Source: an uncultured Oscillospiraceae bacterium (lineage in GTDB: Bacteria > Bacillota > Clostridia > Oscillospirales > Oscillospiraceae). Taken from it: 43,124 nt of DNA. Of the stretch, positions 23,038 through 31,872 are shown piece after piece; position 1 is the first letter of the stretch; each line of letters opens with the position of its first letter. Made by a program: the position numbers and the translations under genes. The notes below the pieces were generated by a model, which saw only the letters and a program-made list of their open reading frames with translations, did no database searches and was not told the origin of the DNA. The stretch spans positions 1-43,124 of the forward strand of contig CATLHC010000018.1 of assembly GCA_949948775.1 (NCBI GenBank). Direction: 5' to 3'.

Positions 23038-24294
23038 TTACCACACCAGCGTGGCGAAATAGTCCTCCGGCGTCTCGGCCCGGCGCATCAGCTCCACCGA
23101 TCCGTCCTCCCGCAGCAGCAGCTCCGCCGAGCGCAGCTTGCCGTTGTAGTTGTAGCCCATAGAGAAACCGTGGGCGCCGGTGTCGTGGATAACCAGCACG
23201 TCGCCCCTATCAATTTTGGGCAGCGCCCGGTCGATGGCAAATTTGTCGCTGTTCTCGCACAGGGAACCCACTACATCATAAACATGGTCGCAGGGGGCGT
23301 TCTCCTTGCCCAACACCGTGATGTGGTGGTATGCTCCGTACATAGACGGCCGCATCAGGTTGGCGGCGCAGGCGTCCACCCCGATATACTCTTTGTAGAT
23401 GTGCTTTTCATGGATGGCGGTAGTGACCAGGTGGCCGAAGGGAGCCAGCATAAACCGGCCCAGTTCGGTGAAGATGGCCACATCGCCCATCCCGGCGGGG
23501 ACCAGGATCTCCTCGTAGGCCCTCCGGACCCCCTCGCCGATGACCGCGATGTCATTGGCGCTCTGCTCCGGGCGGTAGGGCACGCCAACCCCGCCGGACA
23601 GGTTAATGAACGCCACGCGGCAGCCCGTCTCCTTCGCCACGTCGGCGGCGGTCTCAAACAGCAACCGGGCCAGGGCGGGGTAATACTCGTTGGAGATGGT
23701 GTTGGAGGCCAAAAAGGCGTGAATGCCAAAACGCTTCGCCCCCAGCTCCTTCAAGCGGGTGAACGCCTGGGCCAGCTGAGGCCGGGTCATGCCGTACTTG
23801 GCCTGGCCCGGATTGTCCATCACCTGGAAGCCCTCCTTGCTCTCCCCCAGGGTAAATACCCCGCCGGGGTTGAAGCGGCAGCACACCGTCTCAGGTACTT
23901 TACCCAGGGTCTTATGGAGAAACTCCACATGGGTCAGGTCGTCCAAATTGATATAGGCCCCCAGCCCGGCTGCCAGCGCAAACTCCTGCGCCGGGGTCTC
24001 GTTGGAGGAGAACATGATCTCGCCGCAGTCAAACCCGCACTTCTCCGCCATCATCAACTCGGTGAGGGAGGAGCAGTCCACGCCGCAGCCCTCCTCACGC
24101 AGCAGCTTGAGGATGCCGGGGGTGGGGGTGGCTTTGACGGCGAAGTATTCCTTAAACCCCGGGTTCCAGGCGAAGGCGGCGCGCAGAGCCCGGGCGTTCT
24201 CCCGGATGCCCCGCTCGTCGTAGATGTGGAAGGGGGTGGGATAGGTCTTTATGATCTCCCTGGCCTGGGCCAGAGTGAGGAAGGGCTTTTTCAT
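23038..24294 (-). CDS. lysA: Diaminopimelate decarboxylase
   Basis: PLP-dependent enzyme of 418 residues that converts meso-diaminopimelate to L-lysine, the last step of lysine synthesis, in the cytoplasm. It is a fold-III (alanine racemase-like) barrel with the PLP lysine in EYFAVKATPTP (Lys54). Other family marks are the GVDCSSLTEL segment, the Gly-rich phosphate loop NLSGGVGVPY, and the C-terminal barrel residues (HDTGAHGFSMGYNYNG). The protein is close to the usual length. A good sigma-A promoter lies upstream, and lysA stands alone between tRNA-Leu and the NTF2-like gene. Confidence 0.93.
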   Translation of the reverse strand: MKKPFLTLAQAREIIKTYPTPFHIYDERGIRENARALRAAFAWNPGFKEYFAVKATPTPGILKLLREEGCGVDCSSLTELMMAEKCGFDCGEIMFSSNETPAQEFALAAGLGAYINLDDLTHVEFLHKTLGKVPETVCCRFNPGGVFTLGESKEGFQVMDNPGQAKYGMTRPQLAQAFTRLKELGAKRFGIHAFLASNTISNEYYPALARLLFETAADVAKETGCRVAFINLSGGVGVPYRPEQSANDIAVIGEGVRRAYEEILVPAGMGDVAIFTELGRFMLAPFGHLVTTAIHEKHIYKEYIGVDACAANLMRPSMYGAYHHITVLGKENAPCDHVYDVVGSLCENSDKFAIDRALPKIDRGDVLVIHDTGAHGFSMGYNYNGKLRSAELLLREDGSVELMRRAETPEDYFATLVW

Positions 24295-24333
24295 CTGTGT
24301 ATCTCCTTGGGGCGTTCTTTTTTTGTGTCACTT

Positions 24334-24362
24334 ATCATACCGTATTCCCCGTCCGTTGTCAA
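24334..24362 (-). promoter_or_regulatory. Sigma-A promoter of lysA
   Basis: Minus strand TTGACA-17-TATGAT ending about 40 bases before the lysA start. Confidence 0.8.
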
Positions 24363-24507
24363 CTGCCGGACGGCGGTTTTGGGCCGCCGTACGCCTTGCC
24401 CTCCACATAGGCCGTCATACGGTTTCGCAGACAGCAGAACACTACTAGCCAAAGGGGCGAGATCAGCACCCACCGCCTCTGAGAATCCCTGCCCACAGAC
24501 AGCGAAT

Positions 24508-24927
24508 TTAGAACCACATGGCCTGTCCGTCTCGAAATTGGGGCTCGGGTCCATTTTCATAGGGGTCATAGCGATCCTGATTACAGCCGAACTCCTGAAG
24601 GAAGCATATCTTTTCCTCTTCCGTCCAGCGCACCAGAGTCATTCCCTCGAAAGCCTCCACCGTTCCATCACCCATCCGGTTCTCAAAGACCCATTCTGCC
24701 ACAGTCTGGTCCCCTTTGTGGAAAAACTGCTTGACGTCCCAGCGCACCACCACGCCCCGGGTGTTCCACTCCCGGAACCAGTGCCGTATCTTCCCCAGCC
24801 CGTGGTACTCCGGCCCCCAGCTCTCGATGTATACCGCGTCCCGGTCAAACAGCGCCTGCGCACCCTCGTCCGACCGGCGCAGCCACATCTCAAACCAGGT
24901 CCGTATCTTCTGTTCCCGCTCGTCCAT
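24508..24927 (-). CDS. SnoaL/NTF2-like protein
   Basis: 139-residue protein of the NTF2-like/SnoaL superfamily, a cone-shaped fold used as small-molecule binding or isomerase domain. Typical features are the N-terminal helix with MWLRRSDEGAQALFDRDAVY, the IESWGPEYHGLGKIRHWFREW segment and the beta-rich C-terminus (TVAEWVFENRMGDG; EGMTLVRWTEEEKI). ATG at 24927 is chosen since AGGAGG is seven bases upstream; a GTG two codons earlier is too close. It follows recD2 by two bases and is probably co-transcribed. The specific role is unknown. Confidence 0.82.
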   Translation of the reverse strand: MDEREQKIRTWFEMWLRRSDEGAQALFDRDAVYIESWGPEYHGLGKIRHWFREWNTRGVVVRWDVKQFFHKGDQTVAEWVFENRMGDGTVEAFEGMTLVRWTEEEKICFLQEFGCNQDRYDPYENGPEPQFRDGQAMWF

Positions 24928-24929
24928 GT

Positions 24930-27161
24930 TCACGCCTCCTGTCCCGTCTCCCGCAGCAATCTGGTGCGCAGAGCGGAATACCGCCGCGTCTGCCGGTCAT
25001 TGGCCACCATCTGGGCCATCAGTTCCCCGCTGCCCACCAGGATGAACAGCTCCCGCGCCCGGGTGATGGCCGTGTACAGCACCCCCCTGGCCAGCAGGGA
25101 GGGCGGCACGTCGCTGAGGGCCAAAATCACCGCCCGGTACTCGCTGCCCTGGGCCTTGTGGACGGTGACGGCGTAGGCGGGCTCCAGCTCCCCCAGCATT
25201 TCCGGGGGATATTCCACCAGCCGCCCGTCGAAGGACACGGTAATACCCCCGGCGTTTACCTCCAAAATGGTGCCGATGTCGCCGTTGAACACGCCCAGGT
25301 CCTTGGCTCCGGTGTCCGGGTCCTCCCAAAACAGGTCATAATTGTTCTTCACCTGCATCACCCGGTCGCCCTCCCGGAAAATGAAGGGGCCGAAGGCCCG
25401 CTCCCCCTTACCCTCGGCGGCGGGGTTCAGCGCGTCCTGAAGGGCCCGGTTCAGCGCGGCGGTGCCCGCACCCCGCTTCCGGGTGGGGGACAGCACCTGG
25501 ATCTGCTCCGGCGGGATGCCCATGTTGTTGGGCAGACGGGTCTTGCACAGCTCCACGATGGTGTCCGTCGTGCGCGCCGCGTCCCTCCGGCCCAGGTAGA
25601 AGAAATCCTTGGACTTGTTTTTCAGCTCCGGCACCGTCCCCCGGTTCACCCCATGGGCGTTCATGACGATGGCACTCTCCCGCGCCTGACGGAAGATCTC
25701 CGTCAGCGACACGGCGGGCACCACCTTGGAGCGAATCAGGTGGTCCAGCACGTTCCCCGGCCCCACCGAGGGAAGCTGGTCCGGGTCCCCCACCAGCACC
25801 AGGCGGCAGTCCCCCCGCAGTGCCGCCAGCAGCGCCGCCATCAGGGACACATCCACCATGGACGTCTCGTCCACGATGACCGCGTCCACTTCCAGGGGAT
25901 CGTCCTGGTTTTTGGTGAAGGCCAGCTGCCCGGTGAAAGGGTCCAGCTTGGTCTCCAGCAGCCGGTGGATGGTGAGGGCCTCCGCCCCGCAGGTCTCACC
26001 CATCCGCTTGGCCGCACGGCCCGTGGGGGCGGCCAGGGCCGTCTCCAGCCCCAGCATCTCGAACAGGGCCAGCACCCCCCGCAGGGAGGTGGTCTTGCCC
26101 GTTCCCGGTCCGCCGGTGAGCAGCATCACCTGGCGGCTGGCGGCCAGCTCCACGGCAGTGCGCTGCTGCTGGGCGTATTGAATCCCCTGCTCCCGCTGGA
26201 TGGAGTCGATGAGCCTTCCAAGCCCCTCCGGCGGCGCAATCTCGGTGCGGCACATCTCCCCCAGCCGCATGGCCACATAACACTCTGCGCCGTACAGTCC
26301 GGCGGGGTAGCAGGCCGTCACCCCGGCGATGTCCTCCCGGACCACCTCGCCCCGCTCGATGAGGGCGTCCAGCCCCTGGGTGAGACAGTCCCCCTCCACC
26401 CCGATGAGGGCAGCGGTTGCATTCAGGAGTTTGCTCTCCGGCAGAAAGACGTGGCCGTTGTCCGCGTTGTGGTCCAGCTCGAAGATGAGGGCCGCCTCCA
26501 CCCGCTGGGGGTCGTCCCCCGCCACGCCCAATTCGATCGCCAGCGCGTCCACCTGGGCAAAGGGAATTTCTAAGGAGCGGTCGGCCAGCAGGTAGGGGTT
26601 GTCATGGACCACGTCCACAGCCAGGTCCCCGAACCGTTTATACAGCGGCATGGCCGCGGCCAGGGGCAGCTTGTGCTCGGATAAAAACTCCGCCAGGCGG
26701 CGCATCCCCATCTTCTGCCGGAAATCCTCGCTGATGGCCCTGGCCCGTTTGGGGGACACGCCCCGAATCTCACACAGCTGTTCCGGGTCGTTCTCGATAA
26801 CCGCCAGGGCGTTCTCTCCGAAGCGGTCCACGATCTGCCTTGCCAGCCCCATGCGGATGCCCTTCACCGCCCCGGAGGCCAGGTACTCAAACACCGCCTT
26901 CTCCCCCACCGGCATACGCCTCGTGACCACCTCCGCCTTGAACTGCTCGCCGTAGCTGGGGTGGCGGCCCCAGGCGCCCTCCAGCTCCAGCGCCTCGCCG
27001 GGGGCCACGCCGGGCATACAGCCCACCGCCGTGATCTCCCCTTTTTCGGCGCAGTCCAGCTTGAGCACGGTGTAGCCGTTCTCCTCGTTGCAGAACAGCA
27101 CGGCGGTCACCGTGCCCGACACCTGGTTCTGTCCTGTCAGCATGGCAGTCTCATCCGGCAT
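24930..27161 (-). CDS. recD2: RecD2-type DNA helicase
   Basis: 743-residue superfamily 1B 5'-3' helicase acting in DNA repair and replication restart. An N-terminal OB-like region (residues 12-85) and tandem helix-hairpin-helix segments (about 95-190; FGENALAVIENDPEQLCEIR, GVSPKRARAISEDF) precede the motor. Walker A GGPGTGKTT lies at 350-358, Walker B VIVDETSMVD near 430, motif III LVGDPDQLPSVG, and motif VI AVTVHKAQGSEY with VLYTAITRARE. The start at MPDETAML has GGGGGGCTGGCC upstream and lies just after a strong promoter; a longer in-frame start would lie inside the promoter. Confidence 0.95.
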   Translation of the reverse strand: MPDETAMLTGQNQVSGTVTAVLFCNEENGYTVLKLDCAEKGEITAVGCMPGVAPGEALELEGAWGRHPSYGEQFKAEVVTRRMPVGEKAVFEYLASGAVKGIRMGLARQIVDRFGENALAVIENDPEQLCEIRGVSPKRARAISEDFRQKMGMRRLAEFLSEHKLPLAAAMPLYKRFGDLAVDVVHDNPYLLADRSLEIPFAQVDALAIELGVAGDDPQRVEAALIFELDHNADNGHVFLPESKLLNATAALIGVEGDCLTQGLDALIERGEVVREDIAGVTACYPAGLYGAECYVAMRLGEMCRTEIAPPEGLGRLIDSIQREQGIQYAQQQRTAVELAASRQVMLLTGGPGTGKTTSLRGVLALFEMLGLETALAAPTGRAAKRMGETCGAEALTIHRLLETKLDPFTGQLAFTKNQDDPLEVDAVIVDETSMVDVSLMAALLAALRGDCRLVLVGDPDQLPSVGPGNVLDHLIRSKVVPAVSLTEIFRQARESAIVMNAHGVNRGTVPELKNKSKDFFYLGRRDAARTTDTIVELCKTRLPNNMGIPPEQIQVLSPTRKRGAGTAALNRALQDALNPAAEGKGERAFGPFIFREGDRVMQVKNNYDLFWEDPDTGAKDLGVFNGDIGTILEVNAGGITVSFDGRLVEYPPEMLGELEPAYAVTVHKAQGSEYRAVILALSDVPPSLLARGVLYTAITRARELFILVGSGELMAQMVANDRQTRRYSALRTRLLRETGQEA

Positions 27162-27195
27162 GGCCAGCCCCCCAATCCAAACAAACGTTTTAGCT

Positions 27196-27224
27196 ATTAT
27201 AGCAGGAACCGCGGCCGTTTTCAA
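27196..27224 (-). promoter_or_regulatory. Sigma-A promoter of recD2
   Basis: Minus strand TTGAAA-17-TATAAT about 35 bases before the recD2 ATG. Confidence 0.8.
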
Positions 27225-27245
27225 GGGGCGCGGGCGGCCCGCCGC

Positions 27246-27276
27246 AAAAAGTCCCGGCGTTTCACGACGCCGGGAC
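27246..27276 (-). terminator. Rho-independent terminator after polysaccharide deacetylase
   Basis: GTCCCGGCGT-(6)-ACGCCGGGAC followed by TTTTT on the minus strand, just after the deacetylase stop. Confidence 0.88.
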
Positions 27277-27281
27277 CTCCC

Positions 27282-28562
27282 TTATTCCTGATAAGCGGCA
27301 TACACCTGCCGCCGGGTAAAGCCCTCCACCGGACCGAAATACCCGCCGGGCAGGGCGTTGACCGGACCGTCGGGCTTTGTCCCCTTAGGGATCAGCCCCT
27401 GCTCCACACACCACTCCAGCGCTCCGCAGTAGGCATCCTCGTGTTTCCCCGTCCGGCGGATCTTCGCCCAGCGGCGGCCCATGGCCTCCTTCCTGGGGGC
27501 CAGCAGCATGGCCAGCTCTCCCCAGGTCATGGGCTGGTCCAGCCGGACCCGGTTGTCGGAATAGGCCACCGCCCGGTCGCTTTGCAGGCGGCACAGCTTG
27601 TCAAACAGCGGGTCCTCCCGGCCCAGGTCGGCAAAGGGACTCTCCTCCATCAGCTCGGCCACCGTCACCACCTGATAGCCGTACTCTTTTAACAATTCCA
27701 GCTGCTTTTTCAATCCGAAGGCCACCGGCGTGCGCTTGGCCATGTTGTAGCCGTCCTTCTGGAAAATGATCTGGCCGCAGAAGAAATCCGGGTCCTTCTC
27801 CAAAGCTTTTTTCATGGGCTCCACCATGGCGCTGACCTCCGCCTCCAGCGCCGCGTCCGGATCGGACAGGGTGGAGGGCAGCCATCCCGCCCCGTCAAAG
27901 GAAGCGGCCATGTACTGGTAGCCCAGCCGGTCGCACACGTCGTAGCTGGTGAAGCCGTCCTGCATCTTGTCCACATAGTGGGGCGGGCGGGTCATGGAGA
28001 TGGAATAGCCGTACTTCTCCTCCATGAGCTGGTGCAGCTTGTTCAGATCGTCCACCGCCTTGTCCACACTGCCCAGGTACTCCCTGGCCCCGTAGACAAA
28101 GGGCTTTTTCCCGAAGATGATGTGCCGGTAGCCGTGGTTGGTGATCTGATGGCCCTCCTCCAAAATGCGGCGGACCAGCCGGTCGTTGTGGACCACGCCT
28201 CCCTTGTCGTCCCGGCCGATGTCGGGGTAATGGTCGAACTTGACGCCGCCCCAGGCGGCGCTGCCGATCTTCCCCGCCTGGTCGGGGTAGTTCTCGCTGG
28301 TGTCCCCGATGACGTCGAAGGTGCCGCGGGCCCCGAACTCCGCCAGGACGTCCAGCAGCACGTCGGTGAGGGACCTGCCCTCGAAGCGGTCCGGGGAGGC
28401 GGGCAGGTCCATGGGACCGTCGTCAAAGGTCATGGCACAGATGCGCTTGTCCGTCTTGACCCGCTCGATGCGGCGGGTGCAGCTGAGGTGGTGCTTCTCC
28501 TCCGGGAGCAGCTTTTTCACCAGCCGCTTCCCCTTTTTTCCGATCTTCACAATGAGCGACAT
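27282..28562 (-). CDS. Polysaccharide deacetylase (NodB/CE4)
   Basis: 426-residue carbohydrate esterase family 4 protein, expected to remove N-acetyl groups from a cell-wall or surface glycan. Motif 1 is TFDDGP (Asp47-Asp48), motif 2 NHGYRH (His143, His147), motif 3 about RPPHYVD. A large insert (residues about 50-130) and a C-terminal region with QPMTWGELAMLLAPRKEAMG and FTRRQVYAAYQE extend beyond the usual NodB core. There is no signal peptide, so it may act on a cytoplasmic or lipid-linked precursor. It follows the PHP gene by three bases; the ATP-grasp, PHP and deacetylase genes form one operon. Confidence 0.88.
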   Translation of the reverse strand: MSLIVKIGKKGKRLVKKLLPEEKHHLSCTRRIERVKTDKRICAMTFDDGPMDLPASPDRFEGRSLTDVLLDVLAEFGARGTFDVIGDTSENYPDQAGKIGSAAWGGVKFDHYPDIGRDDKGGVVHNDRLVRRILEEGHQITNHGYRHIIFGKKPFVYGAREYLGSVDKAVDDLNKLHQLMEEKYGYSISMTRPPHYVDKMQDGFTSYDVCDRLGYQYMAASFDGAGWLPSTLSDPDAALEAEVSAMVEPMKKALEKDPDFFCGQIIFQKDGYNMAKRTPVAFGLKKQLELLKEYGYQVVTVAELMEESPFADLGREDPLFDKLCRLQSDRAVAYSDNRVRLDQPMTWGELAMLLAPRKEAMGRRWAKIRRTGKHEDAYCGALEWCVEQGLIPKGTKPDGPVNALPGGYFGPVEGFTRRQVYAAYQE

Positions 28563-28565
28563 GGC

Positions 28566-29285
28566 TCAAACCCCTCTCCAAAAAATGTCCTGCAGGCAGC
28601 ACTTGGCGGCAAAGGCCGCCCATTTTACGTACGACAGCGGCTTCGCCCCCATCTTTTGCCGGCGGGTCAGCTGGCTCCGGGCGGTGTACCAGGCTCTGCT
28701 CCTGCGGCCCTGGACGGTAACCTCTCCCGTCATCAGCGCATCCTTCACCGCATCCAGGGCCGGCTCCGCCGCCTCCACCGTGGTGAAGCTGTTCCCCACC
28801 TCCTGGGGGCAGTGGGCGTCGCTGCCGCCAAAGGGCCGCAGGCGGCACACCTTGGCAAAGCTGCGGGCCAGGCGGTTGGCGTCGTGATTTTTCCGGTCCG
28901 CCCGGCTGTTCTGCACCTCGATGCCGTCCAGCAGAGGGACGGCGGGGGCCAGCCGGGACCCGTCCCGGCTGTGCTCGAAGGGGTGGGCCAGCACCGCCAG
29001 ACCCCCCTGGGCGTGGATGGCCTCCACCGCCTGAAAAAAGTCCTTTGTCTCCACCGGACCGGTGATGAACAGCCCCAGCAGGTGGCCGAACTGGGTGGAC
29101 ACCTCCACGCCGGGGATGAGGAGGAAATCGTCAAACCGGGGCGCGTCCACCAGGGCCAGGTCATGGTCGCAGACGGCCGCGCCGTTCAGGCCCCTGGCTT
29201 TCGCCAGGGACACGATCTCCTCAATGGCCATGATCCCATCCGGGGAGCGTTCGGAATGGACGTGCAGGTCCAATTTGATCTCCAT
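28566..29285 (-). CDS. PHP-domain metal-dependent phosphoesterase
   Basis: 239-residue PHP protein (polymerase and histidinol phosphatase fold). Metal ligands are visible in DLHVHSERSPDG (His8, His10), VCDHD, PGVEVST, AHPFEHSRDG and GGSDAHCPQEVGN. Such proteins hydrolyse small phosphate esters or nucleotides. The C-terminal 45 residues are basic and Trp/Lys-rich (YVKWAAFAAKCC) and may bind membrane. It lies between the ATP-grasp and deacetylase genes with only three-base gaps, so it probably acts in the same glycan or metabolite pathway. Confidence 0.88.
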   Translation of the reverse strand: MEIKLDLHVHSERSPDGIMAIEEIVSLAKARGLNGAAVCDHDLALVDAPRFDDFLLIPGVEVSTQFGHLLGLFITGPVETKDFFQAVEAIHAQGGLAVLAHPFEHSRDGSRLAPAVPLLDGIEVQNSRADRKNHDANRLARSFAKVCRLRPFGGSDAHCPQEVGNSFTTVEAAEPALDAVKDALMTGEVTVQGRRSRAWYTARSQLTRRQKMGAKPLSYVKWAAFAAKCCLQDIFWRGV

Positions 29286-29288
29286 AGT

Positions 29289-30395
29289 CTACCTTCTCAG
29301 CAGCGTATTGCGCAGATAGCGGCGCCACGGCGCGGGGTCGTCCTTGGCGCCCAGGGCCTCCTTGGCCCGGAACCAGTCGGCCATCCCCTGGAAAAAGGGT
29401 CCGGGCCTTCCGTGGCGCAGGTAGTCCAGCATGGCCGCGCCGTCGTTGAGGGTGAAGCGCATCCGCACGCCCGTTTTGTAATCCCGCGGGGCATAGTCCA
29501 GTCGCTCCCCCGCCGCCCCCTGGGCGTAGCGGCAGGCAAAGGGACTGCCTGTCCGCTCGGTCATGGGGAAGCTGCCCCACACGCGGGGGTTGACCTCCAG
29601 AACGCACTCCCCTTTAAACTCCACCATAGCCATCCCCACAAAGCCAAAGGAGGACAGCAGGCGGTATGCCTGGTCGATGAGGTTCTCGTCGTAAAAGCTC
29701 TCACAGCAGGTGGACGGCCCGCCGGAGGCGGGGTACTCCCGGATTCGCCGGTGGCAGACGGCGGCGATGAGCCTGCTGTCCCGGTCCAGCAGCAGGCTGG
29801 CCCCGGCGCCCGCCCCCTCCACCCGCTGCTGGACGATGGGATGGGGGTCGTATTTCGACATGGCGGACCGTTTGGCGGCGTACTCCTGAGCATTATTTGC
29901 CACGGCGTAGCGGTCCTTGGCCTTCAGACCAAATTTCTCCCCGCAGTGGGGCTTGATGACGACGGGATAGCGGTCCGGCTCCCCCTCGTACTCTCTGGGG
30001 ACGGGGATGCCCAGCTCCTCGCAGCGCCGGTGGACCGCCTCCTTGTCGTTGAGGGCGTCCAGCACGTCCGGCGGCGCGATGAGGAAATCACACACCTGGG
30101 CGAACCGCTCCCGCTGCCGGGACACGGCGTTCAGGGTGGCCGCCCCGGCGCAGAACAGCACCGGGCGGCCGTACTCCGCCAGCAGAGCATACAGCTTGTC
30201 CGGGTAGTCCGGGTCGTCCGCCGAACCGTCCAGCCAGCGGCTCTGGCTCACATAGCGGGAGGTGAACACCGGCGGCTCCAGCGCCAGGTCGCCCCGGGTC
30301 TGGGTGGCCACCACCCTCCATCCTCCCCGGCCCAGCATTCGGGCGGCGGCGATGGAGGAACGGTATTTCCCATCTGTGATGACGACGGTTCCCAT
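29289..30395 (-). CDS. ATP-grasp ligase, carbamoyl-phosphate-synthase-like
   Basis: 368-residue ATP-grasp protein. A Rossmann-like N-terminus (MGTVVITDGKYRSSIAAARM) binds the first substrate. The central lid contains NDKEAVHRRCEELGIPVP and YPVVIKPHCGEKFGL; the metal site includes MVEFKGECVLEVNPRVWGSF. Members ligate an amine to an acyl-phosphate, for example adding amino acids to a surface glycan or peptide. The start MGTVV has GGGAGGG upstream; a much longer frame crosses the opposite gene's promoter and is rejected. It is first in the operon with the PHP and deacetylase genes, divergent from the DUF815 gene. Confidence 0.87.
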   Translation of the reverse strand: MGTVVITDGKYRSSIAAARMLGRGGWRVVATQTRGDLALEPPVFTSRYVSQSRWLDGSADDPDYPDKLYALLAEYGRPVLFCAGAATLNAVSRQRERFAQVCDFLIAPPDVLDALNDKEAVHRRCEELGIPVPREYEGEPDRYPVVIKPHCGEKFGLKAKDRYAVANNAQEYAAKRSAMSKYDPHPIVQQRVEGAGAGASLLLDRDSRLIAAVCHRRIREYPASGGPSTCCESFYDENLIDQAYRLLSSFGFVGMAMVEFKGECVLEVNPRVWGSFPMTERTGSPFACRYAQGAAGERLDYAPRDYKTGVRMRFTLNDGAAMLDYLRHGRPGPFFQGMADWFRAKEALGAKDDPAPWRRYLRNTLLRR

Positions 30396-30484
30396 AGCCA
30401 GCCCTCCCTGCGCACATTTAAAAGATATTATAGCAAAGCCCGCCGCCAATTGCAAGGGATCGGGAGCCAACTCCAACGAGAGGG

Positions 30485-30513
30485 TTGTCATTTGTCGCGG
30501 AATATCGTATAAT
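30485..30513 (+). promoter_or_regulatory. Sigma-A promoter of the DUF815 gene
   Basis: TTGTCA-17-TATAAT, about 22 bases before the ATG at 30535. Confidence 0.8.
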
Positions 30514-30534
30514 GTCCCCACTGAGGTGATTTTC

Positions 30535-31728
30535 ATGAATGTGAAGACCATGCTGGCCGCCCTGCGGGGTGTGACGGCGTATAAGGACATACTCGCCGGG
30601 CCGGTGATGGAGTGCGCGCTGCGGCTGCTCACCAGCGCGGCCCACGGGGACGGCTTGGGCGGACTGGAGGCGTACACCGACCTGTTTTATCAGCTCCGGG
30701 TGGAGGCCCAGCCAGGGCTGGGACACTGGCTGGGAAACGCCCTGCGCTGGTCGGAGGGACCCTATCCCCTGCTGGCCGAGCGGGACGGCAGGGACCCGGC
30801 CCTGGAGCAGGCCGCCAAGCTGGACATCTCCGCCTTCGAGCTGCTGGCCAGCGTGGACTGCGACAAATGGCTGGCCCATCTGGGCAGGCTGCTGGACAGC
30901 GATTATCAGGGGGTGCTCACCTCCCTGCCCCGGTGGCAGAGGGGGGTCCCGTTTTCCTTTGACTCCTTGACGGAGGCTTACCGGAAGGAGGGCGCGGGAC
31001 AGTTTGCCCGGTACCGGGCCTTTGTGTGGGACAGCGGCGAGCTGATCCCGGTGGAACACCCGGACTGTCCCGCCGCCGATCAGCTCCTGGGATATGGCGA
31101 GCAGCGGGCCGAGGTGGAGCGCAATACCCGCGCCCTGATGGACGGCCGGTATGTGAACAACGTCCTGCTCTACGGCGAGAGCGGCACGGGCAAGTCGGCC
31201 ACGGTGAAGAACCTGCTCACCCTGCCGGGGATGGAGGAGCTGCGGCTCATCGAGGCGGACAAGGAGAACCTCGGCGGCCTGCCCGCCCTGATCCGGAAGC
31301 TGGACGGGCGGCGGCAAAAGTTTATCGTGTTTATCGACGACCTCACCTTCGACCGGGACGACCCGACCTACTCGGTACTGAAAACCATCCTGGAGGGGGG
31401 CGTGGAGCGGCGGCCCCAAAATGTGGCGGTGTACGCCACCTCCAACCGCCGCCACCTGGTGCGCCAGACCATCTCCGAGCGGGCCGGGGACGAGATGGAC
31501 CGGTCCGAGACCATCCGGGAAAAGACCTCCCTGGCCGACCGTTTCGGCGTCCGGGTGCTGTTCCAGGGGCTGAACAAACCGGAGTTCCTGGCCCTGGTGG
31601 ACATGCTGGCCGGGCAGCACGGCATTGAGCTGCCGCAGGAGGAGCTTCACCGCCAGGCGGTGGCCTGGGAGCGGTTCCACGGGGCCCAGACCCCTCGGAC
31701 CGCCCTGCAATTCATCCTGTCGCTGTAA
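30535..31728 (+). CDS. DUF815-family AAA ATPase
   Basis: 397-residue P-loop ATPase of the DUF815 family. The N-terminal 190 residues are helical without recognised motifs. Walker A is YGESGTGKS (213-221), Walker B KFIVFIDDLTFD (about 257-268), and sensor I VAVYATSNRRHLV. The C-terminal lid ends RTALQFILSL. The family is common in bacteria and of unsettled function. GAGGTGATTTTC precedes the ATG and a good promoter lies just upstream, so it is probably transcribed alone. It is divergent from the ATP-grasp operon. Confidence 0.92.
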   Translation: MNVKTMLAALRGVTAYKDILAGPVMECALRLLTSAAHGDGLGGLEAYTDLFYQLRVEAQPGLGHWLGNALRWSEGPYPLLAERDGRDPALEQAAKLDISAFELLASVDCDKWLAHLGRLLDSDYQGVLTSLPRWQRGVPFSFDSLTEAYRKEGAGQFARYRAFVWDSGELIPVEHPDCPAADQLLGYGEQRAEVERNTRALMDGRYVNNVLLYGESGTGKSATVKNLLTLPGMEELRLIEADKENLGGLPALIRKLDGRRQKFIVFIDDLTFDRDDPTYSVLKTILEGGVERRPQNVAVYATSNRRHLVRQTISERAGDEMDRSETIREKTSLADRFGVRVLFQGLNKPEFLALVDMLAGQHGIELPQEELHRQAVAWERFHGAQTPRTALQFILSL

Positions 31729-31764
31729 GGCGTGGGAAATAGAAAAGCATAGGAGAATCGTTTT

Positions 31765-31800
31765 ATGAAGATGAACTTTCATTCGGTGACTGTGCGCTGA
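31765..31800 (+). CDS. Putative 11-residue leader peptide (MKMNFHSVTVR)
   Basis: A short frame with a strong Shine-Dalgarno (AGGAGAATC) ending just before a 10 base-pair hairpin and the start of the RNHCP gene. The arrangement resembles a translational attenuator, in which ribosome stalling on the leader changes folding around the next gene. The peptide has no run of a single amino acid, so an amino-acid sensing role is not evident. Confidence 0.5.
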   Translation: MKMNFHSVTVR

Positions 31801-31802
31801 CC

Positions 31803-31864
31803 GGGAGGTTTGCGTCACAATCAACACACCCAAACCTCCCAAAAGAATCACATCTTTTAGGAGG
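31803..31864 (+). promoter_or_regulatory. Leader hairpins before the RNHCP gene
   Basis: Hairpin 1 GGGAGGTTTG/CAAACCTCCC (31803-31840) is followed by AAAAGA/TCTTTT (31841-31858), abutting AGGAGG at 31859-31864, the Shine-Dalgarno for the TTG start. The 5' arm GGGAGG is itself anti-Shine-Dalgarno-like in complement, so alternative pairing could mask or expose the ribosome site. Confidence 0.5.
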
Positions 31865-31872
31865 ATATTCCT